From the NCBI GenBank assembly GCA_017506865.1, contig JAFCMP010000514.1, positions 930,001-994,000 on the forward strand: a stretch of DNA of 64,000 nt. The letters run 5' to 3'. Position numbers and translations under genes: made by a program. This stretch comes from Tribonema minus. Taxonomy: Eukaryota; Sar; Xanthophyceae; Tribonematales; Tribonemataceae. Shown piece after piece: positions 1-11,700 of this stretch (positions are counted from its first letter, which is position 1; each line of letters begins with the position of its first letter). The notes beneath the pieces were generated by a model that worked only from the letters and a program-made list of their open reading frames with translations, searched no databases and had not been told where the DNA came from.

Positions 1-46
1 AATCCTCAACACCACACACATCAACTTCAACTGTGGCAGCGCTCAC

Positions 47-2019
47 CGGGCCTGCTCAAAGTCGTCATCCCCCGTGTACGCCTCGAACTCGCTCACGTCG
101 ATAAAGTTGTTGACGCGGCCCTCGATATCCGCGACCGTAGGCTGATCGGGCGCGAACCGCCACTCGTCGTCCACTATGAACTTGAAGGCGTGCTTGCCGC
201 GCTTGAGGTCGTGTATGTAGGTGAAGTCGTTGCCGCTGCGGTGCATCGGTATCTGCTTCTCCCAGTTGTTGAAGGTGCCGGTGATGTACACCTGGCGCCC
301 GCCGTGCTCCCACCTGCGGCACAGTCGTAGCGTGCCAGTGAGATGAGGGATTGGAGCCTTATGGATGCTGGCATCATATTCCAGCCCCGGTCAAAGTGAT
401 GAATCGCGTGCATGGGAAGATCAATGCGTAGTGAGCATTGATACCACCTGTGGCGCAGTCGTAGCGCAGCGACGAAATGAGGAATTGGAGCCATGTGGAC
501 GTTGAGGTCATGTTGCCCCGGTTGAAGTGATGAATTACGCGCATGTAAAATTATATGCGTAGTGAGCATTGATACCACCTGCGGCGCAGTCGCAATGCGA
601 CGGGGGGTGAGGCAGCATCGCTGTGTGGATGGTGGGATCATGTTGCAGCCCCGGTTGAAGTGATGAATCACGTGAAGTTGTTGTCGTTGCGGTGCATTGG
701 ACCTTGTTATATATGCATGATGAGCACTGATCCCACCTGCGGCGCGGTCTTAGCGCAACAGAGGGGAGGCAGTGTAGCCATTCTTGGGGCTCTAGTACAT
801 CAGGCTGACGCAGTACTGCTTGAGGCTCAGCCACTGCCGTGTACACATGGCAAACTGCGTCTCCCGAGCAACCGATGATGGCAACCTGCGCTCATCCCAA
901 CCCTAATCCTCATGCTGCACCACCCTCCTGACCCTAGGCAGGCACGACAATGGGGGGCAGCAGCAACCTGCTCACCGTGCTGCAAAAAAAAATGGAACGG
1001 CCATCACTTCATACCAACTCAGCAAACTGTGACACAATGCGCAAACAGCACGGCCATGGCGGGTGTGGTACAGCGATGCGCGACCAAGCATCGGCCCACG
1101 CGCAGGCGAGCTGCAAGGATGCCGCTCACTGCGAGAGGCGCACATTCGCATGAGGTGTTGACGCGCTGCACACCATGCACGCGCGCTAGCGGGACGCTAG
1201 CCATCCACGACTGCCCGCCGTCATTACGTTAATCATCATCATCATCATCAGGTCTAGGCGATTGCGCTACGGTGCCCGGTGGCTCGCTGTAGGGCGCCTG
1301 CACACAATGTGAACGGTCGGGCGCCATCCTCTGTAACTGTTACCGTAACCCTAACTCTGATTCTGAACCTAACTCTAAGGAGCACTTCAACAGCAGTGGG
1401 GGATTGAGAGCGCCATCGCACGTGTGCTTGTGGCCCCTACGCCGCTCGCATCCGCGCGCCTGACCCTGACCTGAGCACGAACCCTAACCCTAGCCCGCAC
1501 CCTAAGTTCACGAAGCCTCAACGCTCAGCAACGCACCCAATCACAATGTGGTGACACGTTGTCCTCCTCCTCCTCTCCTCCCCCCTCCACTTCTACCTGA
1601 TCTCAATTTACAGCAACTTCATATGCCACAATGCTCAGCAGTCGCACCTAAACACGGTCGGCACCACGTTGTCCTCCTCCTCCTGGTGCTACCCCTCCAC
1701 GTCCACCTCTTTGTACCCTAACCCTACCAACCCTAACCCCTACCCCTAGCCCTGAATGCCACAACGCTCAGCAGCAGCACCTGAACACTGTCGGCACCAC
1801 ATTGTCCTCCTCCTCCTGCTGCCCCCCCTCCACATCCATCTCCCCCGCGGAATCTAGCCGATCCAGACCGACGCTGTCCAGTTTGTAATCATCGTCAAGC
1901 GGCGTGGCAAACGAATCGGAGAACCCGCCCGGGGCGCCGGGCGCAGTCCTGGTTCCCGAGTATGTTCCCAGGCCATCGCCGCGCAGGTCCCCCCCTTCCT
2001 TGCCGGACCCGTTCCCCAT
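47..2019 (-). CDS. AMPK/SnRK1 beta subunit, 5' part (myristoylation motif and CBM48 exons)
   Basis: Regulatory and scaffold subunit of the SNF1/AMPK/SnRK1 energy-sensing kinase. Two coding exons are visible: exon 1 at 2019-1781 and exon 2 at 313-47. Exon 1 starts MGNGSGKEGG, a plausible N-myristoylation signal as in other AMPK beta subunits, then an acidic stretch (EEEDN) and VPTVF. The donor after TTCAG (intron from 1780) joins the acceptor CCGCAG at 314, giving FRWEHGGRQVYITGTFNNW, the classic start of the CBM48 glycogen-binding module. The module continues through KFIVDDEWRFAPDQPT and NNFIDVSEFEAY. Exon 2 ends at 47 before GTGAGC, so the C-terminal ASC domain lies off the left edge. Phases agree (79 codons +2 nt, then 1 nt). 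The 1.47-kb intron contains tandem copies of both neighbouring exon ends. The family call is firm; the gene is incomplete here. Confidence 0.88.
310..760. repeat. tandem decayed copies of the exon 2 acceptor in the AMPK beta intron
   Basis: Units of about 130-160 bp begin near 310, 438, 569 and 731. Each opens with a variant of CCACCTGCGGCGCAGTCG, the reverse complement of the real acceptor CGCAG followed by GTGG of exon 2. Each also shares an interior stretch that ends GTAGTGAGCATTGATACCAC. The segment 672-700 is a diverged copy of coding sequence inside exon 2 (222-250). I read these as tandem duplications of the exon-intron junction, not as extra exons, because their reading frames are broken. 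Confidence 0.8.
1340..1755. repeat. interspersed CCCTAA telomere-like words
   Basis: Short runs of CCCTAA/CCCTAACCCTA occur at about 1340-1372, 1478-1500 and 1713-1755 within the AMPK beta intron. They are imperfect and short, so they are interstitial repeats and not a chromosome end. Confidence 0.6.
1516..1800. repeat. tandem copies of the exon 1 donor end in the AMPK beta intron
   Basis: The real exon end (1781-1830, acidic EEEDNVVPTVF and donor) is repeated with decay at about 1648-1709 and 1541-1604. Each copy is followed by a shared GCTCAGCA-containing intronic flank (1759-1780, 1626-1647, 1516-1540). The period is about 110-135 bp. The copies lie inside the intron, on the downstream side of the true donor in the minus gene. 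Confidence 0.8.
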
Positions 2020-2898
2020 GCTTGCGCGCCGGTGGGGCTTTCAAGCAGGAAGTCTGGGCGTGTTTTGAGTATCTGTGATGATGAGAACAGAGCGGTAGCG
2101 GGGGCCTGGAGGGGGTGGGTTGTGGCTGCACCTGGTGGGCGATGAGGTATGTGCCACGAGCCGGGTGCATTCATCTGACAGCACTGTCTGATGAGCATAT
2201 GATCGGGTACAGCAGTGCGGGGCAGCACAGGACCTGTAGTGAAGCAGCAGTGATGGGCGCGAGAAATGCACCAGCGCACAAAGCTTGACGGGACAAGCTT
2301 GCACATTATCGACCAATAAAAACCACATGTCTTGCTTGAAAGTTGCAAAACAACTCAGAAATCTGCTTGAAGTGAGAAGTCCCCACAAGCCGCGAGTGCA
2401 GTAGAGGCCATGACTGTGCCTTGATACAAAACCTGCGAGCGGAAGGTTTGCTGTAATCGCAAAGACGGCGATGTGCATGGTTGCAAACAAGAACGCTTGG
2501 ACACCAAAATTGACTGAATCACATCACACTCTGAAGGTGGCAGCATTCCAGCTGCTGGTAGCTGGGATATGGATTTGCCATTATGCAACCGCAGAAATGT
2601 TGCGAAGATGTGCAGATGCGCCTGCACCGAGCGACCATCATCCTAAGGGACAACAAGGATTCGGGCCCAGCGCAGTGGGATGATTGATTCGGGCACGCAC
2701 CAGACCGGACCGGACGCACCTGTTGAAGCTCTGCGCCAGTACACCGAATCCGTGTAGGATAGGTACTCAAGGTCTCGAGCCTGTTGCGCGCCTGCTGCTG
2801 CCTCTCCGATTTCCTCGTCGCGTGTTTCTTCAAGGCCAAACTAGTCAACTTGCACTTGAAGCTTGAACTTGTGAGTTCAGAGTTCAGTTGCGTGCAGC
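2020..2898. other. divergent intergenic region between the AMPK beta and WD40 genes
   Basis: The two start codons (2019 minus, 2899 plus) diverge across 879 bp. I see no convincing coding sequence or RNA gene. The region probably holds both 5' UTRs and promoters. No clear TATA element can be defended by eye. Confidence 0.5.
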
Positions 2899-4172
2899 AT
2901 GCCGCCACTGCCCAGCAAGCCGACGCGTGTGGCGAAGGCTGGAGAGGGACCTCTGTACATCGCCAGGCTCACAGCGGATGGCAAATATCTACTCACAGGT
3001 CAGTGCAGAAAGGGGATGTGGATGCGATCTGAGGCAGGATTGGTCATGAGGCAAGGAGCAAGGCCGCAGACTGACGAGCTCTCGAAGCACACACTTGCTT
3101 CCTTTGCACCCTCACGTGATGTTGCAGTTTATGCACAAGAAGCGTGTTGAGATTTTTTGTTGTCCTTCACGATTTTTTTTGTCCTTCACCGCATCCCACG
3201 TGCTCAAAGCCAAGTGAGCGGAGGGGTGGGGTGCAACAGGAAGCCAACTGGCATGCTCTCGGCTGCAAGAAAGCATTCAGAGAACGCGCCACCATGACAT
3301 GTGCATTCTGCCTTCCGAGTCTGCCCCTGCTGTCACCATAAATTCTGCTGCAGGAAGCAGCACAAACGCAGCACTATTCATACATGCAGATTTGCAGCCC
3401 CCAACCCACACGCACAAGCTCTACCGCAGCGCCGCCGCAAATTATCACAACCCTCACTCACCCCCCACCACATACATACTCTCGCGCACAGGCGGCCAGG
3501 ACCGCACGGTCCGCCTCTGGAACCCCCACAAGCCAGACCCCGCAGCTGCCCCCCCCCCCCCTACCACTGCCGCCAGCGCCACCAGCGATGAGCCCCTGGA
3601 GGCAGCGCTCATGATCAAGGCCTACGGCGGCGGGCACGGTCACGAGATTTGCGACTTGGCGGTGGCGGCGGACAACTCCAAGGTGGCGAGCTGCGGCGGG
3701 GATAGGGCGGCGGTGGTGTGGGACGTCGCCACGGGCGCGCTGCGCAAGCTGCCGGCGCACGACGCCGCGGTGAACGCGTGCGCCGCGACGGCGGACTTTG
3801 CGGTGCTGCTGACGGGGTCGTACGACAGGACGGTGCGCGCGTGGGACCTGCGCGCGCACGGGCGCGCGCCTGTTCAGGTATGTAGGTATGCACTCGTGGC
3901 CAATGACTGCAGCAGCGGCGACCACTGTCATTGGTGGAAGGCACTTGCGACTTACCACTCCTTGTCACCCAGAGCTCTACGTTCTTTTGAATTACTTCTA
4001 TGTTGGTATGCACTGTCTGGTAAACAAGAGTGCACTGTTAATGTTTCTGCAATGCTGGTGTCGGCATGCGCATGTAGGTATGCACTGTCTTGTAGACAAG
4101 AGGGCACTATTCTAAAAAGGGTTTCTGTTTCTGTAGTGGCGGTCGCGGCATGCACGGCACTTGGGTCTGTAC

Positions 4173-4226
<54 letters not shown>

Positions 4227-5351
4227 ACCTAAGAGTCTTCTGCGTGTGGTGGCGGTGGCGGCACGTATGGCACTCGATGCTGATCGCACCAAGCATGCAG
4301 GAGTTTTCTGTATGTAGCGGCGGTGTCACCATGCACGGCGCGTAGTGCCAATCGCCCTAAAAATGTAGACATTTGATAGGCCTCTGTATACAGAGGCGGT
4401 GGCGGCATGCAAGGCACTCGGTGCACAGCGCTCGGGGCACGAGCGGCAGCAGCAGCACACAACCATACGCCGCGCCGAGCGCCGAGCGCTGATGCGCTCG
4501 CGCGCCACATGCGGCGTTACAATCAGGGACGGCAGCAGCGCGCAGTCGGACGCCCCCCCCTCAGCCGCTGCCACCGTCGCGCTCTGCCTGTGATGGAGCC
4601 TCGCGGCCGAGCCACGTCGCACAAGCGGCGGCAGCAGCGCACAATCTTACGCCGCGCCATGCAAATCGGACACTTCCCTCACCCGCTCCCACGGCAGCAG
4701 CGCGCAATCAGACGCTTCCCTCAGCCCCTGTCGCCCCCCCCCCCCCCCCCTGCACGCGCGCAGGTCCTGGAGGGCGCGCACGACAGCATCATCGCACGCT
4801 GAGCGCTGATGCCCCCGCCCCCCCCCCCCCCCCCCCATGCGCAGGTCCTGGAGGGCGCGCGCGACAGCATCACGTCGCTGCTCGTCCTGCCCTGCGGCGC
4901 GATCGTCGCAGGCAGCGTCGACGGCCGCGTGCGCACGTACGACGCGCGCGCCGCCGCGCTCATAGAGGACGACTGCCGCGAGCCCGTCACGTGCGTTGCA
5001 GCGTCGCACGACGGCAAGTGCGTGCTCGCCTCGTGCCTTGGCAGCGCGACGCTGCGGCTGCTGGAGCGCGGCGGCGGCGGCAGCGGCGGCGGCGGCGGCA
5101 GCGCGCAGCTGGCGGCGTACCGCGGCCACGCGCACGCGCGCTACCCGCTGCGTACGGCCTTCAGCGCCGACGACTCGCACGTGCTGAGCTGCAGCGAGGA
5201 CGGTGACGTCGTGGCGTGGGACCTGGTGACGGGGGCGGTGGCGGCGCGGCTGCGGCGGCACGCGCGGCCTACGAGCGCAATCGCGGCGCACCCGGGGGGG
5301 CGTATGCTGGTCAGCGCGTCGTACGACGGCACCGCTGTCGTGTGGACATGA
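2899..5351 (+). CDS. WDR83: WD40-repeat protein, WDR83/MORG1-like
   Basis: Three exons, 2899-2998, 3492-3877 and 4845-5351, join in phase to give about 330 residues. WDR83 orthologues have about 315. The product is a seven-bladed beta-propeller scaffold; in animals WDR83/MORG1 acts in MAP-kinase scaffolding and is found with spliceosomes. Visible WD signatures include LLTGGQDRTVRLWNP, VASCGGDRAAVVWDV, LLTGSYDRTVRAWDLR, IVAGSVDGRVRTYD, VLSCSEDGDVVAWDL and a final LVSASYDGTAVVWT. The segment VLEGAHDSI..., the DGRVR blade and SCSEDG follow the WDR83 order, which favours that orthologue over other WD40 families. A glycine/serine-rich insert lies in a loop near residue 230. Intron 2 holds a (GT)25 run, a dispersed repeat copy and a duplicated acceptor. 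A TGTAA word follows the stop at 5438. Confidence 0.85.
3892..3996 (+). repeat. dispersed ~110-bp intronic repeat, copy 1
   Basis: Begins 14 nt after the WDR83 intron 2 donor. It shares the order GGCCAATGACTGCAG, ATTGGTGGAAGGCACTTGCG, CTTGTCACC and AGAGCTCTACG with copies at 20,297, 20,719, 20,891, 29,409, 30,003 and 31,957. I see no terminal inverted repeats and no coding capacity. It could be a non-autonomous mobile element or an introner-like sequence. Confidence 0.65.
4175..4224. repeat. (GT)25 microsatellite
   Basis: Uninterrupted GT dinucleotide run inside WDR83 intron 2. Confidence 0.95.
4735..4870 (+). repeat. duplicated poly-C tract, acceptor and exon 3 start of WDR83
   Basis: A poly-C tract followed by GCGCAG and GTCCTGGAGGGCGCGC occurs twice. 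The first copy (poly-C about 4734-4750, acceptor about 4763) runs into a stop within a few codons. The second (poly-C 4815-4836, acceptor at 4844) opens the real exon 3. The upstream copy is therefore a decoy acceptor. Confidence 0.8.
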
Positions 5352-5437
5352 TGATGGCGTGCGCCGGGCGCGGTAGCGGTAACTCGCCGCTGTGATGGCG
5401 TTTGGGGCGCGGTTCGGGCGGCGCTCAGAGGCTGCAT

Positions 5438-5442
5438 TGTAA
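5438..5442 (+). promoter_or_regulatory. TGTAA polyadenylation-type signal after WDR83
   Basis: TGTAA lies 87 nt after the WDR83 stop. TGTAA is the usual polyadenylation word in chlorophyte algae. This is an inference from position only. Confidence 0.4.
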
Positions 5443-8329
5443 GTGGCGGCGGCGGCAGCGGTCATGGCAGCGCGTAGTTGGAGCGGGGTGTCATGCTCGC
5501 TGGCACAATGCGCCATGGCTCCTTGACGGCTGGCAGCAGCGGTGATGCAGCCGCATTCGCAGTGTGCCGGAGGGGCTCGCCAGCCGGAGCTCAACCGGCA
5601 GCAGCAGCAGCAGTAGGAGCCACAATGGTGTGGCTCTTTCCTGCGTGCACACGCGTGCGCCAGCACAAAGTGCGCCGGCACTGCGTTTTCTTGGACACAC
5701 ACTTGCAATCGACAGCCGCGGCGCTGGGGTATCGCATGTTGCCGCAGCTGCAGCCGGGCTCGGAGGTACTGCGGGGGCATTTTGCCCTGACAGCGAACTG
5801 CCTGCACTAGTTTGTGCGCGAACTACTTCGGTCCTCGTGGCTACCCTACCTAGCACCGCAGCCAACGCCAGTGCTGCCCTCACAGGCGCACGTGCACATC
5901 ACCGCTGTGGCAGTGTTCAGCTGCCACTCGATTTCGAAGCCGCGGCAAAGGGCGGAGGCAGCAAGCGCGTGGCCGTGGCAGCAGCGGCGCCGGCGGCAGC
6001 GGCTGCGGCAGTGGTAGCGGCGACAGCAGGTCACACAACGTGCACCAAAGCAGCACAGTATGCAGCTGCTGAGGGGGCCAAAGACGCCGGCAAATTTGCT
6101 GACTTCAGCTCGAGGATGGTATGGCGATGGTGCTGCGGACGTCGGTTTTGCGCCGCAGCAGCGCTCACGTGTATGGCGGCAGCGACGGCGGCTGCCGCAA
6201 CGATCCGGGCTTGAAGCGACGGTGCTGTGCGCTCGAGCACCAGTGACACAAATCACACAATCACATGAGTTCATGTACTTGTTGTGGTCCACGCCTTTGT
6301 TATGCCTGGCATTGTGTCTCACAAAGTAGCCTTGCTCCGCTGGCATATTGGAGGGGGGGCGGGGGGGGGGGGGGGTCACTACAGTTCTCAAGTGTTGTGG
6401 CGCAGAATTGCACCTCAAAGAATATGCAAGTCACCTTGCCATTGCTTGAAAGCATGCGTTTCAAACCTTGTGATGGTGCACTGCTGGCTATGCGCAAGGC
6501 TTGACCATTCATCACAGATGCAAGCCCCCCCGTGCTTTCACATAGTTGACAACAATGCCCTGTGTCGGCAGGCCTGCACACCTTGTCTCCCAGGGGGCTT
6601 CCAGCCATATACTTCAAAGTATGCAAGTGCTTCAAGTAGAGCTTTTCTGTCCCCCCCACACAGCTTCATAGTTCAGAGTCATGGCTTGCAGCCCCTCTGA
6701 GCCGCTGGTCCTATCAGTCATTGCAGCTGTTGCGACTCTGGGTGCACGACAGTTAACGGGCGACACGCCATCAATGAACTCCAGGAAACCAGCGGCCAGC
6801 TGCGGCTGCCTGATTCAACACCGCTGGCGCTATGCTCATGGCTACAGGTAGTAGAATACTATTCAGCATTTGCAAAACAAACCTCATCGGCGTGTTGAGG
6901 TTGGACATACCCTGCATCAACGTTGCTGTTGCACTGTTACGGCCGCACATGGCAACAATGAGGGATCCAGAGTGGACACTAGACCCTCAATCAAGCGCGC
7001 GCAGTTTGACGTAGAGCACAGGCAGAGGTAGGTGCTGGCAGCCGAATGGAGAACACCGACACATCAACTTTACAAAACCACATCATGCACAAACAGAATG
7101 GGCAAACAGGGAGAGCCACCACAAGCACACCAGCCACAAATGCCGCACAGAGCTCAGGGTGCTGATGGCAGACACTCAGTCATCATCAGAAGCAGTGCAG
7201 ACAGAACAAAATGCAAAACGCAGCCGGCATGACAGGAGAGCAGCGCGTCGCATTAGTTGATCGGACGTTACTGCACAGGCAACTGAGGTCGCCGCGAGTG
7301 TAGTAGCCGCCGCGTCACAACTTCAACTTCCGCAGCAGCCGCGCCGACGCGCCAGCAGCAGCAGCACCCCCGAATCAGCATCTACTTCAGCTGCAGCGTG
7401 GCGACAACCAGGCAAACGTGACAGCAAATGTGAGCGAGGCACAGTAGCGCGTCAGCAGGCTATAGCGGTGCTGCAGACACTGCAGTGCAGAGGACCGTGG
7501 TAGGCACTGAGATGCTTGGCATTGTGTGCGATGGCAGGGGGCGACAGATGGGCAAGCCAGCACTTCTAGAGAGGATGTGTGACGGGCAGTTGTTGGAGAA
7601 ACCGCGGTCAGTGCAGTTGGAAAGGTGCAGTCGCTGTGTTCAAGCCCCGGCAGGGTGGGCATCTGCAGTACACATTGACATGTGATACTAAGCTGCGGAT
7701 CCACTGATACCTGCAGAAGGTGTCACAACCATCACCCTCAACCTGCGTATTAAATGCTACACATGTACATCCAGGGTGACCGACCACGCACATCCTGCTG
7801 CAGAAGAAGCATCCTTACTCATACGACATAGGAGGCGTGACCCTGGCCTTAACCTAGCAGTGATCTCAGCCTTGTGCACCAGGATTGGACCCAGCCCTAA
7901 GTATACCATGTGCACCTTTGAAATTCATAGCCGTAGTTGGGGGTAAACAAAACCCAAGGACTCTTGGATCATATCAACCCACACCCCCATGAGCCCGACT
8001 ACCCCTGTGACGGCAGCTACACCCTGGGGCTTGTGCTGTTGGGCCCATACACAAATGTAAGCCGCACATTCTTTTCGGAAAGAAAATAGTACGCGCGGAA
8101 ACAGGCCTTCTGCGGCTCCCAGCGCCCTCTGACGTCCTGCTTCTGAAGAAATCTGCCACATGTTCTGCACAAACTACACCGTGCCAGGAGTGCTCAGCAT
8201 GATGCGCCCCCCCACGCCATTCGGCAATCTCCTTCTGAAAACACCTGCAGCGTGTTCCGCACAATACTTCATCGTGCCAAGAGTGCTGACGGAGCAGTAG
8301 TGCCGTTTGACATCCATCACTTACAACTA

Positions 8330-8736
8330 CAACAGCTTCGACGCGCTTCGTACAACGAACACTTCAAAATGCCAAGCGCGCTGAGCCTCCTGCCCCGCGC
8401 CGTTTGACGTCCATCACCATCTACTACAGAAACTCCAACGCGCTGCGCACAACAAACTGCGTCGTGCCACATGTTGCTGAGCACTGTGATGCGCAGCTGG
8501 TTGGCGTCCACCACTTTCCACTCCAAAAACTACAGCGTGCTTCGCACAACGAACACTTTAAAACGAACTTCAAAATGCCAAGCGCGCTGAGCACTGACCT
8601 TCTTCTTGACGCGCAGCTGGTTGGTGTGGCCGCACTTCTTCTTGTGGCACTTCTTCGGATACCAAAACTTCAACGCGCGCTCCGCACAACAAGCTTCAAA
8701 ACGAACTTCAAAATGCCAAGCGCGCTGAGCACTGAC
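8330..8736. repeat. tandem copies of the eL40 exon end and donor
   Basis: The real exon end and donor (encoding [12 protein letters not shown], then GTCAGTGCTCAGCGCGC) is repeated with the same flank at about 8559-8692, with more decayed versions around 8454-8558 and 8330-8450. The period is about 130 bp. The frame stays open through the first copy, which makes an intron-retention ORF that repeats CGHTNQLR. Confidence 0.8.
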
Positions 8737-11700
8737 CTTCTTCTTGATGCGCAGCTGGTTGGTGTGCCCGCACTTCTTCTTGCGGCAGTTCTTGGCGCGC
8801 GGCGGCAGGCGCGCGTAGCACTTGCGGCAGATCATCTTCTCGCAGTTGAAGGTCTTGGCGAGCGCCGCGAGCGAGGGGTCGTACACGCCGCCGCGCAGCC
8901 TGCGGAGCGTCACATAGAGCAGCATGTTCAACATGAAGAGGGGGTACTTCAAGTTGAGGCAGCGCTCAGCGAGAGGTCGTGCAAAGCTGCGTGCAGCCTG
9001 CGGAGCGTCACACAGGGAGCAGCATATCCAACATGAATGTAGTGTACTTCTATTTGCGGAGTGTGTCATACAGTAAGCACCATGTGTTCAACTTTGTATG
9101 CAGTGTACTTCAAGTTGAGGCGGCGCTCAGCGAGTGGGGTTCGTACATGCGGTCGCGCAGCCTGTGGAGCGTCACACATGGAGCAGCATGTTCAACATGA
9201 AGATGGGGTACTTCAAGTTAGCCAGCGTTCGAGCGAGGGGTCGTACACACCGCCGCGCAGCCTGCCGCGCGTCGCGCACCATGTGTTTAACATGCATGTA
9301 GTGTACTTCAATTTTGCGGAGTGTGTCATTCAGTAAGCACCATGTGTTCAACTTTGGTATGCAGTGTACTTGAATTTCAGACAGCGCTCAGCGAGAAGTC
9401 GTACACGTCATCGCGCAGCCTGCGGAACGTCACACAGAGCACCATGTTCAACATGCAGTAGGGGTACTTCAAGTTGAGGCGGCGCTCAGCGAGCGGTCGT
9501 GTACGTGGTCACGCAGCCTGCGGAGCGTCAAATGGAGAGCATGTGTTTAACATGCATGCAGTGTACTTCAATTTTGCGGAGTATGTCATACAGCAAGCAC
9601 CATGTGTTCAACTTTGGTATGCAGTGTACTTCAAGTTGAGGCGGCGCTTAGCGAGGTGTCGTGCACGCCGAAGGCGCAGCCTGCGGAGTGTCACACATGA
9701 ACCGCGTTCAACGTACGCACGCGGTGAACCGCGACGATGACCCAGGAGCGCCTCTTGCTGATGCAAAGAGTGTCCACCCCCCACCTGATCATAGTCTCTA
9801 CTAGAGCGGTACCCCTAGACATCTAACAGGTCACAAGTTTTCATGTTCTTCATGCAATACTTCGCCCCCGGTCGGATGCAGCCTGAAGTCGCCAAATGAG
9901 CATGCATACATGCCTACCTGAGCACCAAGTGGAGGGTGGACTCCTTCTGGATGTTGTAGTAAAAAAAACATCCAAAGATTATATGCTCTCTATGCAATAC
10001 TTTGCACGCGATCGGCCGCAGCCTGAAGGCGCCAGACAAGCATGCATACATGCCTACCTGAGGACCAGGTGGAGGGTGGACTCCTTCTACATGTTGTAGT
10101 AAGAAAAACGTCCAAAGCTCATATGCTCTCTATGCAATACTTTTCACCCGATCGGTCGCAGCCTGAAGCCGTCAGACGAGCATGCACATATGCCTACCTG
10201 AGCACCAGGTGGAGGGTGGACTCCTTCTGGATGTTGTAGTCGCTCAGGGTGCGGCCGTCCTCCAGCTGCTTGCCAGCGAAGATCAGACGCTGCTGGTCAG
10301 GGGGGATGCCCTGCAGACCATTGAGAAGGTGCAATGGGGGGGGGGGGGGGGGGGGGAGGGGGGGGGGGTCATCAAAGAGGTGCCGACGGAAGCCAATCAG
10401 AAGCTCTGGACGTAACTGTTTTCTGTCGCCATTCAAGGCTGTAGATCCAGGAGCACAGGTGTTCCACGCGCGATCTTGCACAGGCCGCGGCTTGTGACAG
10501 ACCGCAACAGCCGCCCAGTTTTGTCACGGGTACAGACGTTTCGAGGTGCTCACAAAGAAACATTTAGATTCTGGTTGCAAGCTGGACATCCACCATCTGG
10601 GCTTTTTTGTGTCCTGAGCGAGAATTACTGAAAAGTACAGACGACTGGGTCTGCGTGCGCGCTGGGCCGCATATTCAGCAGTTGCGCTTGCGGTTTTGCG
10701 GCGCAAGTTAAGTTGCTGCAGGGGGTGACATGAGACTAGTGCACGCGCTCTGCAGGCATCGCACCCGTCTAACAGCACATCAAACGAGCGAATAACCAGC
10801 TTCAGTCGCGCACCTCCTTGTCCTGGATCTTCTGCTTGACGTTGTCAATGGTGTCAGAGGGCTCCACATCCAGGGTGATGGTCTTGCCCTGGAAGGCGCA
10901 CGCAGCGCAGCAGCAGGGGGGTGGGGGTGAGGCGCATGCGAGCGAGCGTGCATGCTAAGTAAGGGTCAGGGGTCAGAGGACGCAGCTGGTCAAGCTCTAG
11001 CTGGTTATTCCAAGACAATATTTGTTGAAGTTGTGATGTTGATGTGATGTCTGACCTGCCGCAATTGCAAGCATCACCGTGCAAATCACCACAAAAACCG
11101 TCGCTCTGCGTAGGCCCTTCCTTGCCTGTACTGTCGTGTCGAGCCACAGAGGCGTTGCGCTGGCCATGTGGCACACCCAGCAGGGCAAGGTGGCGGCGCA
11201 ATCTACAAGTTGAGTATCTTCACATAAGATTCGGTTGCATGTGCGATTTTGATGGCAGTGGCGCGCAGAGACATGTGCCACCGGCATGCCGCAATGAGTG
11301 TGAGCGCAATGAGCACAGCCGCCTTCAGGTATGGCAGCAATAAGCGACAGGGCCCGGCGTAATGCAGTGTTCTGAGCGTTCTCAGGCGCGAGAGAGGGGC
11401 TTGCATACTGATCTGTATGGTGTTCTTGTACGTAAATTGCACTGCGCTGATCCTGGGTCTGCACCAAATGACACACAAGTGGGCCATCCCGTGCTCATAG
11501 GGTGAGCTGTGGCATTCGACACTCTTGACTTGAGACCAACAGGCAGGGAGAGGTTATATGGTGTCAGCCAAAAAAGTTTAGGCCGATAAAATTTTATTGT
11601 GATGATTGCAAGCACAACGCATTACATGACTTCATAAATCGTTGGAGTAGCAGGCTTGTTGCACAGAGGCGAGCATTTGGCTGCACAACGCCTACACTCT

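Larger units (their letters stand above)
5352..8736. other. gene-poor stretch between WDR83 and the ubiquitin-eL40 gene
   Basis: Open frames here are Ala/Ser/Arg-rich and low in complexity (for example 5564-6214 plus), with no recognisable domain. A poly-G run lies at about 6352-6375. The right part (about 8170-8736) belongs to the last intron of the ubiquitin-eL40 gene, so that gene's tiny terminal exon probably lies in this stretch, but I could not identify it. Confidence 0.5.

Noticed and set aside
1340..1755. Chromosome end suggested by CCCTAA words
   Set aside because: The words are few, imperfect and lie inside an intron flanked by coding exons.
3299..4345. Long plus-strand frame of about 348 codons
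   Set aside because: It reads WDR83 exon 2 but runs through its donor into the intron and the (GT)n tract. Only 3492-3877 is exon.
4647..5807. Minus-strand frame of about 386 codons opposite WDR83
   Set aside because: Arg/Ala/His-rich antisense shadow of a GC-rich exon and intron; no domain.
5564..6214. Plus-strand Ala/Ser-rich frame of about 216 codons
   Set aside because: Compositionally biased, no motif, no supporting splice structure; likely chance in GC-rich DNA.
8530..8736. Extension of eL40 through a second [12 protein letters not shown] copy
   Set aside because: eL40 ends within a few residues of KKK in all eukaryotes. The copy follows a good donor and is an intronic duplicate.
8404..9036. 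Plus-strand frame across the eL40 exon and its copies
   Set aside because: Antisense of the ubiquitin-eL40 gene; its internal repeats only mirror the duplicated junctions.
9895..10240. Regularly spaced repeats resembling a CRISPR array
   Set aside because: The units are 140 bp and include coding sequence of the neighbouring exon, and the DNA is eukaryotic; there are no cas genes or short spacers.
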